NCBI GenBank assembly: GCA_026225945.1
Contig: JAMJFZ010000597.1
Span: forward strand, 1,854,501-1,918,500
Direction of reading: 5' to 3'
DNA: 64,000 nucleotides
Source: Cricetomys ansorgei
Taxonomy: Eukaryota > Chordata > Mammalia > Rodentia > Nesomyidae
Made by a program: the position numbers and the translations under genes. This document shows positions 1-13,364 of this stretch, in pieces. Each line of letters starts with the position of its first letter. Position 1 is the stretch's first letter. The notes under the pieces are model-generated. The model saw nothing but the letters and a program-made list of their open reading frames with translations, did no database searches and was not told where the DNA came from.

Positions 1-785
1 AGGACATATTATGGGAATTTTGCCTCTCAGTCACAACTTCCCCCTCTGCTCTTTTGTGTGTTGTTTCTCTCAGCCTGGCTGTAAGGATTGCCTGCTCTGT
101 CAGTGCTCTGACGCTGTAGCCTCACCTGGAGTTTTATGGCAAATCTGTCATAAACATGCCTCCAAAGGGTAACAGATGAAAGTTCCAGAGTTTCCCTCTG
201 TCCCGTTGCTGTGATCCTTAACTGTATCATGTGTGAGGATTAAATAGGACACATGTAAACATTTTTTTTCTCATTCTTTTTCAGTTTCTATGATGTTTGT
301 GTAAAGCAAGAAATTTGTGAAGAAGGTTTGAGTTCAGTGAGAGGAAAGTCAAGAAAATCTCTCACTGATTTGACATCAAGTTTGACTTCAGGGTCTATCT
401 GTGGATTATTTAATTTTATTTACCAAGTGTTTATTTGATACCCACCTTGCTATGGGCATCCCAATAGTTGGCTGGAATAGACTGCTGATTGTCTTGCTCA
501 TTGTTTTAATGCAGCTCCTTAGACAATATTGTGCTTGCCTTAGGATGCTAAAATAGCTTTGCTAAATGTGCCCCCTGGTGGCCAATAAAAGAAGACACTG
601 CAGTCAGGCTTTATACCTAGGATATTTTCTGCACTTCATGAGGTCAATGTCAAAGAAACTAGAACAGAAAGGTTCAGGTTACTCATATCTCTTCTCATTA
701 AAAGCAGCCTCCGCTGTCCACACTATATTACCTGTGGCTTTAAGTGTCAAAGAATGTGGAGAAATAAAAACAAATAGTAAAATAA
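1..785. other. No recognisable gene (3' flank of OVCH2 or intergenic)
   Basis: I see no exon, named repeat or conserved motif here beyond ordinary AT-rich sequence. A missing 3' OVCH2 exon could lie here but was not identified. Confidence 0.5.
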
Positions 786-809
786 AAATAAAGTGCTTTA
801 TTTTCCTTT

Positions 810-946
810 TCCCTCCCTCCCTCTCTCCCTCATTCCTTCTTCTTCCTTCCTTCCTTCCTTCCTTCCTTCCTTCCTTCCTTCCTTCCTTCCTTCCTTCCTT
901 TCCTTCTTTCTTTATCCCTCCCTTCCTCCCTCCCTTCTTTCTTTCT

Positions 947-1002
<56 letters not shown>

Positions 1003-1012
1003 TCCTTTCTAA
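810..1012. repeat. (CCTT)n then (CTTT)n polypyrimidine microsatellite
   Basis: About 200 bases of almost pure pyrimidine on the plus strand: ccct-rich, then ccttcc units, then tttc units. The two long ORFs over it encode only Pro/Ser/Leu/Phe low-complexity sequence and are not genes. Confidence 0.97.
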
Positions 1013-1599
1013 TATAATCTATCAGAATGGTAAACTATAAAAGCTTCCCTACCTCCACCTTCTGCCTTGTCCCTTACTACTGTACCTTCCATATATAATA
1101 TGATAGTACATGTGTGTTAATGGCTATCACCAGAAAACCACAAAAAAGAAAAGATCAGTCCTTCTCAATGCTCACAGGCACAAAACATAGCAGAGCAGTT
1201 AATAGAATTCAGAGCAGGGGTCTTGAGTCAGGCCACTACTTGACGCACAGGGACCCCCACATTCCTTAAATGAATCACGTGGGAAAGGATTCTTTTCTTC
1301 TTGTGTCTAGAAATATTTTTGTGCTGTTCGGAGCAGAAAGGACAGCGACTAGACCGCACACACTTCTGTGAAAGCTTTTTTGATATGCCGACTTGACTAG
1401 GCTATCACCTGCAGTTTTTCAACCAGACACTCATGTAGGAGTTGCTGAGAAAGAACCTCATGAATGCAACTGAAATCTCTAACTTACTCTTTTCAGGACA
1501 GATCGTCCTGGACAATCTGAGTTGTCCTGGCTTGATTCACTGAAAGTCTTTAAAGACAAGGCTGAAGCCCTTCCCTGTCCCCCCCACCCCAGTCTCTGC

Positions 1600-1850
1600 C
1601 AAAAAAAAAAAAAAAAAAAGAGGAGAGAAATAGGTATGAAGCTCAGTTGCTGAGAATATTTGCTCGACATGCTTGAAGCTCTAGGTTCGATCCCCAGCAC
1701 TGCACAAAACAGGCCTGTGGTGCCCACCTGTAACCCCAGCACTCTGGAGATGGAGGTGGAAGATCACACACTCATGTCATCATTGATTACCTCATTGATG
1801 TCAGCCTGAGTAATATCAGACCTTGTCTCAGGGGGAGAGCGGGAGAAAGA
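1600..1850 (+). mobile_element. A-tract and B4-type SINE (ID head plus B1 tail)
   Basis: A 19-A run precedes an ID/tRNA-Ala-like head with a degenerate B box (ggttcgatccccagcactg). It is followed by a B1-like segment (gtaaccccagcactctggag) and a ttgtctcaggg end. The fused ID-B1 structure is that of rodent B4 SINEs. Diverged. Confidence 0.7.
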
Positions 1851-2014
1851 GCGGTACAGAGAGACACAGAGAGAGGTTTCCTGTGGGGAACAACTTCAGC
1901 CCTGGACTCTGGTGTTCCCTTGGGTTTTCTTTCCTGATTGCCAGTGCTGTGGTGTTCAGTCAGCCCTGACAAACGTGTTAACCATTTCTGATGAATTCAT
2001 TTGCTAAAGCTATG

Positions 2015-2400
2015 GTAAGAAGAATACCACAAACTGCACCAGTGGCTAGAATAGCAGAGATTTATTGGCCAGAGAATAGAGATCCAAGGTCAAGGTTTCA
2101 GCAGGTCGATTGATGCTGAGGGTTTCATTGCCTCTCACGCCTCTCCCCTTGCTTCGGTAGGTCTCTGTCCATTACTGGTGTCCTCCTGATGTCTGTCTTC
2201 ATCTTCATATGGTGTTCCCCCGTGTGTGTCTCCCTCTGTATCCAAATTTCCCCATTTTACAAGGACATAGGTTACATAGGATTGGCATGCTCTAATGACT
2301 TCTTTTAAGTCAATCACTTCTATAAAAACCGCATCTCCAAATAGAAGGGTCACTTTCTGGCAGTACTACAGTTTAGGACTTTAGCACACTTCAGAAGACA
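2015..2400. mobile_element. Old interspersed repeat, family not certain
   Basis: It begins near aataccacaaactgcacc and continues through cagagatttattggcc, gtctccctctgtatccaaatttcc and aaaaccgcatctccaaata. I recognise this order from a widespread mammalian interspersed repeat, but I am not sure of its name. It lies just 3' of the last OVCH2 exon found. Confidence 0.55.
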
Positions 2401-2467
2401 TTAATTTATCCCAGCTCTTGATGAGCCCCGAATGGATTGCTTAGTCACACTCCTCAAAGCAGCTTAC

Positions 2468-2548
2468 CAGAAACCTTCATTGCTCCAGGTGGCACATCCC
2501 ATGTCTCCAGAAGTACTGGTTCGTCCTCTGACACGGAGATATTGAAAT
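2468..2548 (-). CDS. OVCH2: OVCH2 coding exon 15 (C-terminal tail; last recognised exon)
   Basis: 81 bp, phase 1 in and 1 out. It encodes [17 protein letters not shown] then [10 protein letters not shown], matching the human tail around NISISEDE. It ends at a good donor (gtaagc). If that donor is not used, the frame reads GKLL and stops at 2454-2456, giving 575 residues. As I recall, the mouse protein is slightly over 600 residues, so a further 3' exon in 1-2400 or beyond the window is possible. I could not identify one. Confidence 0.78.
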
Positions 2549-5500
2549 CTGAGTATAAACATAATGCTCTCGTATGGCTTGCACAAAGACAGTCAAATTT
2601 GGGATAACAGAAAATGATTTATGGCAACCTTGTTAGGATTGTGGGGACACCTCAGTAAGCAGGCTACAAGGGCCTTTTAACAGATAGGCGGAATATTTTA
2701 ACTTTAACCTGATTTCCCCTCTGTAGCTGTTTAAGGTCTAACTAAAATGGAAAGCCTGGGAAATAACGAACTGGCTCTTTGGATTTCCCATATAGAAGAA
2801 GAAGCACGAATGTGAAGCTGTGGAGGTTGGGTAGCACCAGTGTCCAGGGCCTCAGGATGGATGAAGGTGCTTCGTGACCTGTTTCTTGGGTATGCATTAT
2901 ACACGTGCTCATGGCCAATCGTATCTTCTCTGATTTAACACCCATCTGATTTAAAATAAACTGTTTCTTTTTCTTTTTTTCTTAGCTGTGCTAGGGGTTG
3001 GACCTGGGGGCTCGTGTACGTTAGGAAGGTACCCTACCACTACTCATCACTGCTCCCCATTCCCACTCTTACCAGACATGAACTATTCTCCCATTGTCAG
3101 GTTGGAAACACTGAGTCTTAGATGACATTCGTAAGATCACACATTTAGTAAGGACTAGCCAAGACTCAGACATGCAGCCTATCTTCATTGTTTGTGGGTT
3201 CCATATGTGAACCCATCTAATCACTAAAATTTATTTGTAATCACTGGTAGTTTAAATGAGAACGGCTCCTATATTTGAACGCTTGGTTCCCGGCAGGGGG
3301 ACTGTTAGGAAGGACTAGGAGGTGTGACTTTGTTGGAGGAGTTGTGTCACTAGGGTGGACTTTGATATTTCAAAAGACCATGAAAATGGTCCCCGTAAGC
3401 TCTTATATTTAAATGTTTGGTTACCGGGGAGTAGAACTGTTGGGGAGGATTAAGAGGTGTGGCCTGGGTGGAGGAGATTTCAAAAGCCCACTCCAGGCCC
3501 AGTCTCTCTTTCTACCTGCTGTCTTCAGTTCAGAATGTAAAGCTCTCAGCTACTGCTCCAGCACCATGCCTGTCTGCTCCCCACCATGAGATAATGCACT
3601 AACCCTCTGAAACTGTAAGCAAGCCTCCAATTAAGTGCTTTCTTTTGTAAGAGTTGCCTTGGTCATGGTGTCTCTTCACAGCAGTAAAACGTTAACTAAG
3701 ACATCCCCCCCAGGCCCAGCCATGCTCTCTTTCTACCGCATGCTTATGGGTCAGGAGTAAGCTCTCAGCCATTGCTCTAGTGCCATGTCAGTTTGCCTGA
3801 CACCATGCTTCCCACCATGATGATCATGGACTAACCCTCTAAAACTGAAGTAAGCACGCAATTAAATGCCTCTTTTTATAAGTTACCTTGGTCATGGTGT
3901 CTCTTCACAGCAACAGAATAGTAACTAAGACAGAACCCCATAAGCAACAGTCATGGTGCTTTCCTGAAACAGGCGATGCCCATGTTACCAGCTGAGGTGG
4001 AACAAGGAACATTTTGCTGGTGCCTCCTCACCTATTTTTAGATTTACTTATTTTTATTTTGTGTGTACAGGTGTTTCATCTGTAGGCATGTATGTCCTCT
4101 GTGTGTGTACCTGATGCCTGTGGAGGCTAGAAGAGGGTGCTAGGTTCCCTGGAACCAGAGTTTTACAGATGATTGTAAGCTGTCAAGAGATCTGGGAATT
4201 GAACCTGGGCCCTGTGCAAGAACAGGAAATGTTCTTAAACATCTCTCCAGCCCACATTCTACCTTCATGTTCCTGCTTCCATACTATGAACACAAGTTCT
4301 TTCCACAGTCTATTTAGTACCCTGTCGTTTTGTTGTTGCTTGTGTGTGCGTGCTTGTGCTTTTGTGTTTTTTGTTAGTGAGTTAGCTGTTTAATATGGCT
4401 TCTAAGCATAGTGCAGAAGTGCCGCCTGTGCAAGAAGGCCATGGTGTATCTCACATGGAAAATACATTAACATGAGGCTGGCAAGATGGCTCAGCTAGCA
4501 AAGATATTTATTGACTTCCAGGTCTGATGACCTGAATTCGATTCTTGGGACCCATATGACAGAAGAAGAGAATAGAATCCTGCGAGCTGTCCTCTCATCT
4601 CTACATGCCTGCGGTGCATGTGCATGTGTGTATATACGTGTATTTTCATATATATATATATATATATATATGCGTGATGTAGGCATGGCAGTTCAAGCCT
4701 GTAAGTCTACCATTTAGGATATGGAGGCACACGGTAGTGAGTATGAGGTCACATGGTGTTCCATGCCAGTCTCAAAGCAAAAACAAAACAAAATACATGT
4801 GTCAGATAATTTAGACATGCATTATAGTGCTGTTCCCTGTGAATTTAATGTTGAGAAAAATATACACTAACTAAGGTGGATCTAATGAAAGCTTGTCTAA
4901 AGCTTACTGATTGACTCACACTGGAGGTTTGTAAAACCTAACCACATCTGTTCCTAGGAACATCACATGGTTTACTGTCCCCATTTAATGTTCCTGGTGA
5001 CACAGGAAACATCAGTGGTGGCCATGTTGCCCTGCTCAGACTGCCCTTTCTTACCACGCTGTAAGGATTAGAGCTGGGAACCAGAGAGCTGACACCTCTC
5101 ACTTCTTACCTGCTCTAGAAATGAAGGAGACGTCAGCCTGGAAGCCCCTGGAGGTGCCATTTTCATCTGATTGGAAGCTGATGAGCATCACACTGGACGA
5201 GCTCAGCACAGGGCTGGGTATCACATAGCCACACAGCCGAGCTGGGAGGCCCCAGGAAGGAGAGTGGTGCCAAGGGAACAGACATGGGGGTTAAATAAAG
5301 AATAAACAGTGTGATTTAGGTAGTCTTGATGAGCTTTTCTGACAGATGACACAACTCATCTTCAAAACAGAAAGAGATTTGCCTCTTTGAAATGTGTATT
5401 TGACCCCACCAGCATTTCAGGTTTGTCTCATCTGCCAAATGCTCCTCACATGCTGCTAAAGGAATTGCCTCTATCCTCAAGACAGCTGAGCAGTTTTCTG

Positions 5501-8500
5501 AGGTGGCAGGGCTAGGGATGAAATCAAGGACCTTGCGCCTGCTAGGCAAACATTCTACCACTGAGCTGCCACTGCCTCCAGCCCATGAAGCTTGTGTCTA
5601 TCTGATTCTCCTTCATTTGGGACTTTCACATTTCGGTTCAGACAGTCTTTTGGCCCTTGCTCTTCTCTCCCCTACACAAAAGCAGGAGTGGTGGTGAGAC
5701 CTTATGGAGGGATGGAGTTGGTGCAGGGAACAAAGGGTAGTTAAGACATATCCTTATCCCCCTCATCTCAAGACCAGGTCCACATGCAAACCAGGGGAAG
5801 CTGGGGCTCCAGGGGAATACAAACCTATTTCTCTCTCTCTCTCAACATCACTGTGTACAGTCACATAGTCAGAAGTGCAGTCTCCATTTTCTTCTATTTC
5901 TAGGCTCTGAAATGAGAGCTAAGAAGACTCTTGGTTACTTCTAGAGAAGCTCAGGGAGTGCGCAGAGAACTCTAGGTTACTCACCTTGTTGTAGAGTTAG
6001 ATCTTAGTTGAGAAGGTTCTAGAAATATTCATGAATGATTAAATTGCTTAGGAAATAACAGTAGGCTCTCAAAAATCCAGAAACACAAAAGCCAGCAAAT
6101 GAAGCCTGCATGTAGGTATGGGGATCTGTGCAAATGTCTGAGTTCCCTAGCAGTGGTAGGGGAGGAAAGAACCACCCGAGAAGCTGCTCTGGGCTGTGTT
6201 AACTTGGGTGTGTAAGTGCTGGTCTGGACACATCCCGCTTTCCTAGGGATCTTACACCATACACCTTGATCCTGGTATTTAATCTTGAATTTCTAGTTCA
6301 TTTGACTCAGAGCTGAAGGTGGCTGAATCTCTCACAAGGGATGTCTTTCTACTCGAGAGGATGTATCTAATTCCTCATCACACTCGCTTTCTGTCACTAC
6401 CAATGTAAACCAGTGCCTCGAGACAGTTCCAAATGGATGTAAGATCTGCCATCAAACATAGTGTTGCCTGGAAGCTACAGGGAGCACCAGCAAAAGGAAT
6501 GTAGAGTCAGAGCAGTGAATCTGGAGAATTTACAGCTCTAAGCAGAAATCATAGTGGAGGGTGGAGAGAGTCGCTTTTGAGCCCTGAGCTGAAGTGCAAA
6601 CCCCAGCAGTTTACTAAGAACAAATCATGACTGTTCTAGTCCCACAGTTTCTGTGATCCCAATGTTAAACGGAAGCACATTCCATTCATTTCTCTCCTTG
6701 CGCGTGGTACTTCGTGCTATCAAGTACTTTGTGTCAGAAGCAGTCTTTCTGCTGACGCCTTTCTCCCTCTGCATTGGTCCCTACATGGGGACCTGGTTTT
6801 GCCTTAGGCAGAGGAAGGGGAAGTACAGACAAAGGGAAGGGCTTGAAAGGGGAGCAAGGAAACTGTGAGTTGTGACTTCACACGGAGGAGATGAAAGAAT
6901 TATGAACAATTAAGAAACAGGTTTTCTTAAGGAGCATTGACCAAAATGAAACTCAAAGTCAAGCATAGTATTAATTCACACTGTTGCTGGTCTTCCCGCC
7001 TGTGTTGCATCATGTGACTTTATTACAGCCTTGGTTCTGAACACATAACATGTACACTTTGCACTAAGCATGCAGTTGCATAATGTGATGCCAGCGAATT
7101 CTGCACAGTGGTTCAGATGCACGCCCAGTGTTTGCTAAGAACTCAGGTGTTTTTGCTGCACATATGGAGTTTCCTGCTTTCATGGAAACATAACAGTGTC
7201 ATTACAGAAAACAAAGACTTTGAATCTTTTCCTACAGTCTTCCTCAGTGTGAATCAAATCACCAGATCACTGGATCAGATTATGTTAGGAGATTTGATTT
7301 TTAAGAACTTCTGTTTGAGCTGCTGACTTGAATTTTAAAAAAAATTAATTTTGGCTTTGGATTAAGACAAATTTTCCAACAGTTTCTGAAAAGGACCTAA
7401 ACGTACTTCTACTATTTTGTATATTTATAAAGCTAAGTCTCAGCACTGATGATCATAAAGTCAAATCACTGAATCATTTCTGGAAATCACTGAAGATGCT
7501 CTCTCGGTCCTGCAGTCTCATTCATTCTTAAACCAATGTGATCTCATTTAGGCTCCTACTTTCTGACTGTATTTGACATTTCAGATACATGTTCTCAAAC
7601 ATTCTCTCAAATGTCCAGTGGTTCAGTCCTATTATTCTGCCTTGCTTTTGAGGGGTTGAGTGGGGACTGGATACTTAATTCTTAATCCTCATTCTCTATA
7701 AATTCTAACTTTTGTGGTAAACCCGAACTACGGGCCATATCTGTTTGTTTGGTTTGCTTTGTATTTTAAAGGCTCAGTTTTCTCATCTGTCATAAGGACA
7801 TATCAGTTAGGTTTTCTTCCTGTATCTCAGACCCCTTTCTTCTGTAGACACACTCAGACACCAATAACAATGTTGTGGTTAACTAGGGCCTGTGTATAAG
7901 ATCTCGATCTCCTTGATTGTACTGCCTAATGATGTACTTGTCTTAAGGTAAACACACTTGGTAATATCATGGTTTGAATACGAAATGTCCCCAATAGGCT
8001 TACATATTCGCATACTTGATCCCCGGACAATGGCGACGAGTTGAAAAGTTGTGAAACCTTGAGGAGGTGGAGCCTCGCTGGAGGAAGTGGATCAATGAGG
8101 GGCAGGTCTTGGGAGTTTGTGTCTACTTTTTGTCTACACTCTGCTCCTGAGCGCTAACATGATATGACTTCTACCTTATGCTACTGCTAGTGTGCCTTCC
8201 CTGACACAATGGTCTGTATCTTCTTAAGCTATAAAGCGAAGTATACCCTCTTGTCTTAAGTTGTTTCTTGTCAGAGATTTAGTCACAGCAATGCAAACCA
8301 TGACTATCCCAGGTGCAATTGACGGGGCGAGAGTTTTGAGGTTCTGTTGACTCTTATTCCTTCCTCCTCTATTCCTTTCTTTTCTTCATATGTTTTTGTT
8401 CACTTACTATTTTAAGAGAAAGACTTACAAATAAATGGCTATACCCATCCTTATCCTGACTGTTGGCCTATCTTCACCTACCCAATGACAGAGGGTCCAC

Positions 8501-9937
8501 TAGTGTTTAATGGCTGACAAATGGCCCTCACACTACTGAGGTCAAATGTGCAAGGAGCTTTTTACCATGATACACAAAGGCTCATACTTTGGCCTCAGCC
8601 TCACATTCCCTTATTCTTTCTCAGTATGCTTTACAACTCTGTGGAATCAGATACTCCCTGGCCCTGGACTGCGCTGTGTCTTCTCTTCTTGGAGCTCTTA
8701 ACGCCACTGACATGGTTATTATCAACCTCTTAATTAGTCACAATTTTTTTTCAGAATCTGAGTTTATAAGGAAGGATGTTTATTTCTAAAAGGAGCAATA
8801 GAATCCTGAAAGGCACCAGGTCTAATGATGAAGGTAATGCAGGGGAATTTCAAGTTGTTTTTAACAAGAGCTGAAGAATACAGGAGCCATCTAGTGGTAG
8901 ATGCGGTGGCTGCAGGGGAAACAAGGCTGGTCCTTTATCTGAGTATTTATTCAGAGGGTGTAGTCTGTCAGGTACTGAGAACTGAAAGTGTGACTATTAA
9001 CAAATCAGATACAATCTCTGCCTCCACAGTACCTCTGTCAGCTGTCTCATGAGCATATCATATCTAATTTAGGAAAAACAAAATCAGTACCTTAATTAGG
9101 CAATGGTTGGGGGCTTGGAAAATCCAGGTACAGCTAGCCATGTCACTGTAGTCTTCAGGATAATGAAGACTCTGTATGGTGCCTTCTTCAAAGAGGACAG
9201 TTAGAGACCTGCAGCCAGAATCTAAAACAAAGGAACAAGTGCAAGCAGCCAAGATAGACTTCTTGTGTTTTCCCTCCTGATTCTACCAAGTGATAAACTA
9301 CATCTTTCAGAAGAGCCAGCATGAAGGGAGAATTTTGTGCATTAGCTCACAGAACTCTTAAGGCCCTCACCTGGATCAGTGATCACCATGAACTTTCAGG
9401 GCTGGGGGAGGAGAGACCGCACCCTTCAGCTGGCCAAGATGCTATCTCTACTATGGAGCCCGCAGATCTCAGGTGGGGTCTCCATGCCCCTCACCCAACT
9501 CTCATGATGCCAAAAGCATCTGAAAAGGGCCTAGATAGTAAGTGATGGAAGTAAATGGTTTTTACCAGGAAGGTAATTTGGCTTCAGAGCTTTATAGGTG
9601 AGATTAAACCCAGTGGCGTAATCTGTGGGATCAGAGATGAATCTCAGCCGGATAGAACTGGAGCCAACGAGAATGGACGAAGGGAGGCTTTCGCCACACA
9701 ATTTCCCTGCAACGTGAGAAGAGTCTCTGTTCAGAGTCTGGAAAATGGAACCAAACCAATGACTTAAGGAGATGTGGTCTTGACCTGGAATTTCAGGATT
9801 GTCTGAATTAGACTTTGCAACTTCCCCACTACTGGGATTTTGAACCAGAAAATGCTCAGTGTTCACGACGATTTTGATTTTTGCAGAATTTTTTTGACAT
9901 CCTATCTTCTACTATAGTCTCTCCTATATTCCATATT

Positions 9938-9997
<60 letters not shown>

Positions 9998-12900
9998 TCA
10001 GTTATAACAACCAAGAATACCTCTAAAATATTGGGAAATATCTCCTAATGGGGTGGGAAGAGTTACTTCAGGATGAGAAACACTACTCCATTTCGGAAGT
10101 GTTTGTTTCTTTGAGACAAGATATCACTATATATACCAGGCTGGCCATGGACTTGCAATCCTCCTGTCTCAGGGTTTCCCAAATTCTGGGATTACAGATA
10201 CGTGCCACCATGCCTGGCTTCGTTTCTATTTCTTATATAAACAAGCTTTGCCTCCCCATGGCTATCTCTTGGAGTTATTCTTTCTTTTCTACTGAGGCAG
10301 GTCAAAGACACTTGCATGCATAGTTAAACCATGACCTGCTTAGGATGACTGAAGGATCCAATAATACATGCAAATTTTTACTTCTAATGGAGTTACGACC
10401 CAGGCAGCCTGGTTTACAAGAACCAGATGCAGCTGCTGAAGTGTCCAGCAGGCTCAGACTCAGTTTTTCCCCAGTTTAGAGCAGACTCTCAAAACTGGAT
10501 AAATGTGTCATTCACAGGTGGCTCAATGTTAGACATATTGTAACCAGACCTTGTTAAGTCCACTTAGCACAGCTTTCCATATGACAGGGTGAAGATCCAC
10601 TCACCAACGAGCCTGTCTTCTAAGGAATACATTGCCAGGTAATTGTGGTGACAAGACTCTACATCCAAGTGGGAAAAATTGAGCAACATATGCATGTCCT
10701 CTGGAACCAGCAGGGTCCAGACACACAGTCTGCAGGCAGATGCACACAGAGACTGTTACTTCTAGACAGAAAGTGACAGTCATGATCCTGTTAATAGGCA
10801 CAGGCAGGCTAGGGATTGAGACTGGGGAAGGATGACAGAGAGAATGCCATAAAAGGAATATGGCGGAAGGAATACTCACTGCTTGCTCTCATAGTATAGA
10901 TGGGGGCTTTCTGGGAAGTGCAGCTCCCCCTCAGACCCAGTGATTAGACCATCATTTTCACTGCATGAGGCTGAGAGGGAAAGCCATAGTATCAGGGCTG
11001 GCAGCCAATGCTAGCCACCATAATGTCCTTCCAGAAGCTGAGGGCACGGGAGCCACTGCTTCTCCTTCTGTATGCCATTGTTCTCTGTGCACTCTTCTTT
11101 TCCTGTCTTGGCTTCCACAATGCCTCATTGTTCTGCATTTTTGTCCTCTGAGGGCCTGCATACCCTTGAGATGCTGTGACCTTTTTTCCTCTTCCACTCT
11201 GACCCTGTGGCTTCATTCTGTGGGTGCAGACACTTCCCAGGTTCTACCCCAGTCTTCCCTTTCTCTTTCTATCAGGTCCCTTAGCACAGGCTGAGTCACA
11301 CCAGCAGTTTTGAGTCTTACCTCTACTCTTCTGGACCTTAGGTCAGATTTACACTAGAGTCCAGCTACCTCCCCCGAAACTCAACATGGTACAGGTGGAA
11401 TTCCCCTTCACCAGCAAAACTGCAGCTACTTTTGATTTGATCATGTATGATTACGTATGTGCTTGCAGTGTCCTATGCTCAAATCAAGAGTCGAGTTGGA
11501 TCCTCTCCTCTTCACTTTTAGTCCTCACTAAACTGGTTCTAAATTTTTCCCCTTTCTATTTTCTTCTTTTCATTCTCTGGCTCTTCTCCTGTTTTAATTT
11601 CTCATTTCTCATTTGTCGTGCATTCCTCTTAACTTATTCTTCCTCTAATAATTCCTTCACACTATTCTTATATTCTTATAATATTATGCATTTATCTAAA
11701 TAATCAGCTTTCCATTTAAATGAAGCCCAATTTTTGCCTGAAATGTGTGGGGTCCAGAATTCGATTTCAAATTATCCACCTATTCTTTTCTCTTGTGAGA
11801 CTCATTACACATCCTGCCCACCAGCTGCTTTAGCTGATTTGCTGTTGCACCCCGTGATTTTCCTTCTTCATCCTTTGTGGTCTGCTCTGGATAAGGATGT
11901 CTCTGCTCCAAAGCCTACAACACTGGTCATTTATATCCATGAGCAGCCTAGCTCTGGGACTCTACTTTTCCATATTACTTTTCGAGAAAGAGTCTTAAGG
12001 GCGCAAAGATTCAGTGAAGAGTTGATCTAAGATCCAGTCTCTTTTCTTTATTGATGTTATAACTGAGGAAAGAACTTGCCCAAAATCTCAGAGTGAATTA
12101 ATCATAGTCACAGTGACCAGGGATCAGCTCCCTTTGTAAATAGGGGCACTTTAAGGGGGAGGGTGAATAACTTGACTACTTTTGTATTATCTTTTCTCGT
12201 CTCGCATTATCTAATTGAAAGTTTGTGTTTGCTATTTAGTGTTTGTTGAATTAAATGAATTTATGGCTTGACGAGAAGATACATGGAAGGGGACATGGGC
12301 TTGCCAGACTGGCAGGGATAGCTGTTGGCACTCTACAGAGTCTTATACCAAGTGAGTGGTCACAGAAACACTACCAGAGGAAAAATTTTCACAATAAAGG
12401 GAACTGACACTTAGCAATGTTAGGATGTCAATTCATGCTCCTACGAGTGCAGGCTGCAAGGAGTACCCACCTCTGCTGCTCTTTCTCCGATGGCCTGAGA
12501 AAGAAGAAGAAAGATGCAATTCAAAGCTTGTGGTACCTTGGACAAAAATAATGACTAAAAAAACAGAGTGTTTTAAGTCAATATGCAAATACTGAAATTT
12601 TAATCTGTGAAAAGAACAGGATGGATAAAACGATAATGCAGGACAGGGGTCCAGGTGTTTGGAGATGACGTCAGTTACTTTATTCTTACTAATAAAGACA
12701 CAGTGATTGACTTGGAGATTACACAGAGCAAAAAGAGGCGTCGATGCATGAGAATGGAGGCCAGAGATGGAAAAAACCTTCCTCCAACCAGGAGCGTTTC
12801 AAACAGTCCCACACCGAGGCTCAGCTACCTGCCATTGTGCCATCCTCTTGAAAAAAAAAATCCCTCAAATTTTGAGTCAATTTAAATTAATCCCTTCGGA

Positions 12901-13316
12901 AAATGATAGAAACCTCTTTGAGACTGGAAGACGTCAGTTAAGGAAACAGTTGAGTTTGGCGGTAGAAACGAAGCTGCAATTTTCTCCTGGCTGTTCTTCT
13001 AGAAGGCTGTATACACACTCTACCCTTCAGATGTACCACATTTGCATCTATACCAGGGGCTCTAAGTTTTTGCCTTATTATTTTGAGGTGAGATTAGTCA
13101 TTATGGTGGGGACTATCTGCTGTATTGTACGTAGCTTAGCAGCTTCCATGATCCTTATGGGATCCTTATCAGCTGGGTGCTGGTGTCCCCTCTTTAGTTG
13201 TGACAACTTTCCTAATATCATTCTCTGCATGGCCGGATTATCAGTGGTTGATTATTACTGAGCTATTTTTTAGCTTGCTGAATCTTGCTTGAACAGTTAA
13301 AAAGTAGGTGGTTTAA

Positions 13317-13364
<48 letters not shown>

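Noticed and set aside
566..1017. Overlapping ORFs of 148 and 74 codons
   Set aside because: They run through the polypyrimidine microsatellite and encode only low-complexity Pro/Ser/Leu/Phe.
1275..1360. Candidate OVCH2 exon 16 after an acceptor-like site near 1325 (minus strand)
   Set aside because: In the required phase it stops after five codons, with no conserved tail to support it; not better than several other chance sites.
5495..5590. tRNA-like promoter (A/B box) sequences at several SINEs
   Set aside because: They belong to ID, B2, B3 or B4 elements; no cloverleaf with an intact anticodon arm and acceptor stem was seen.
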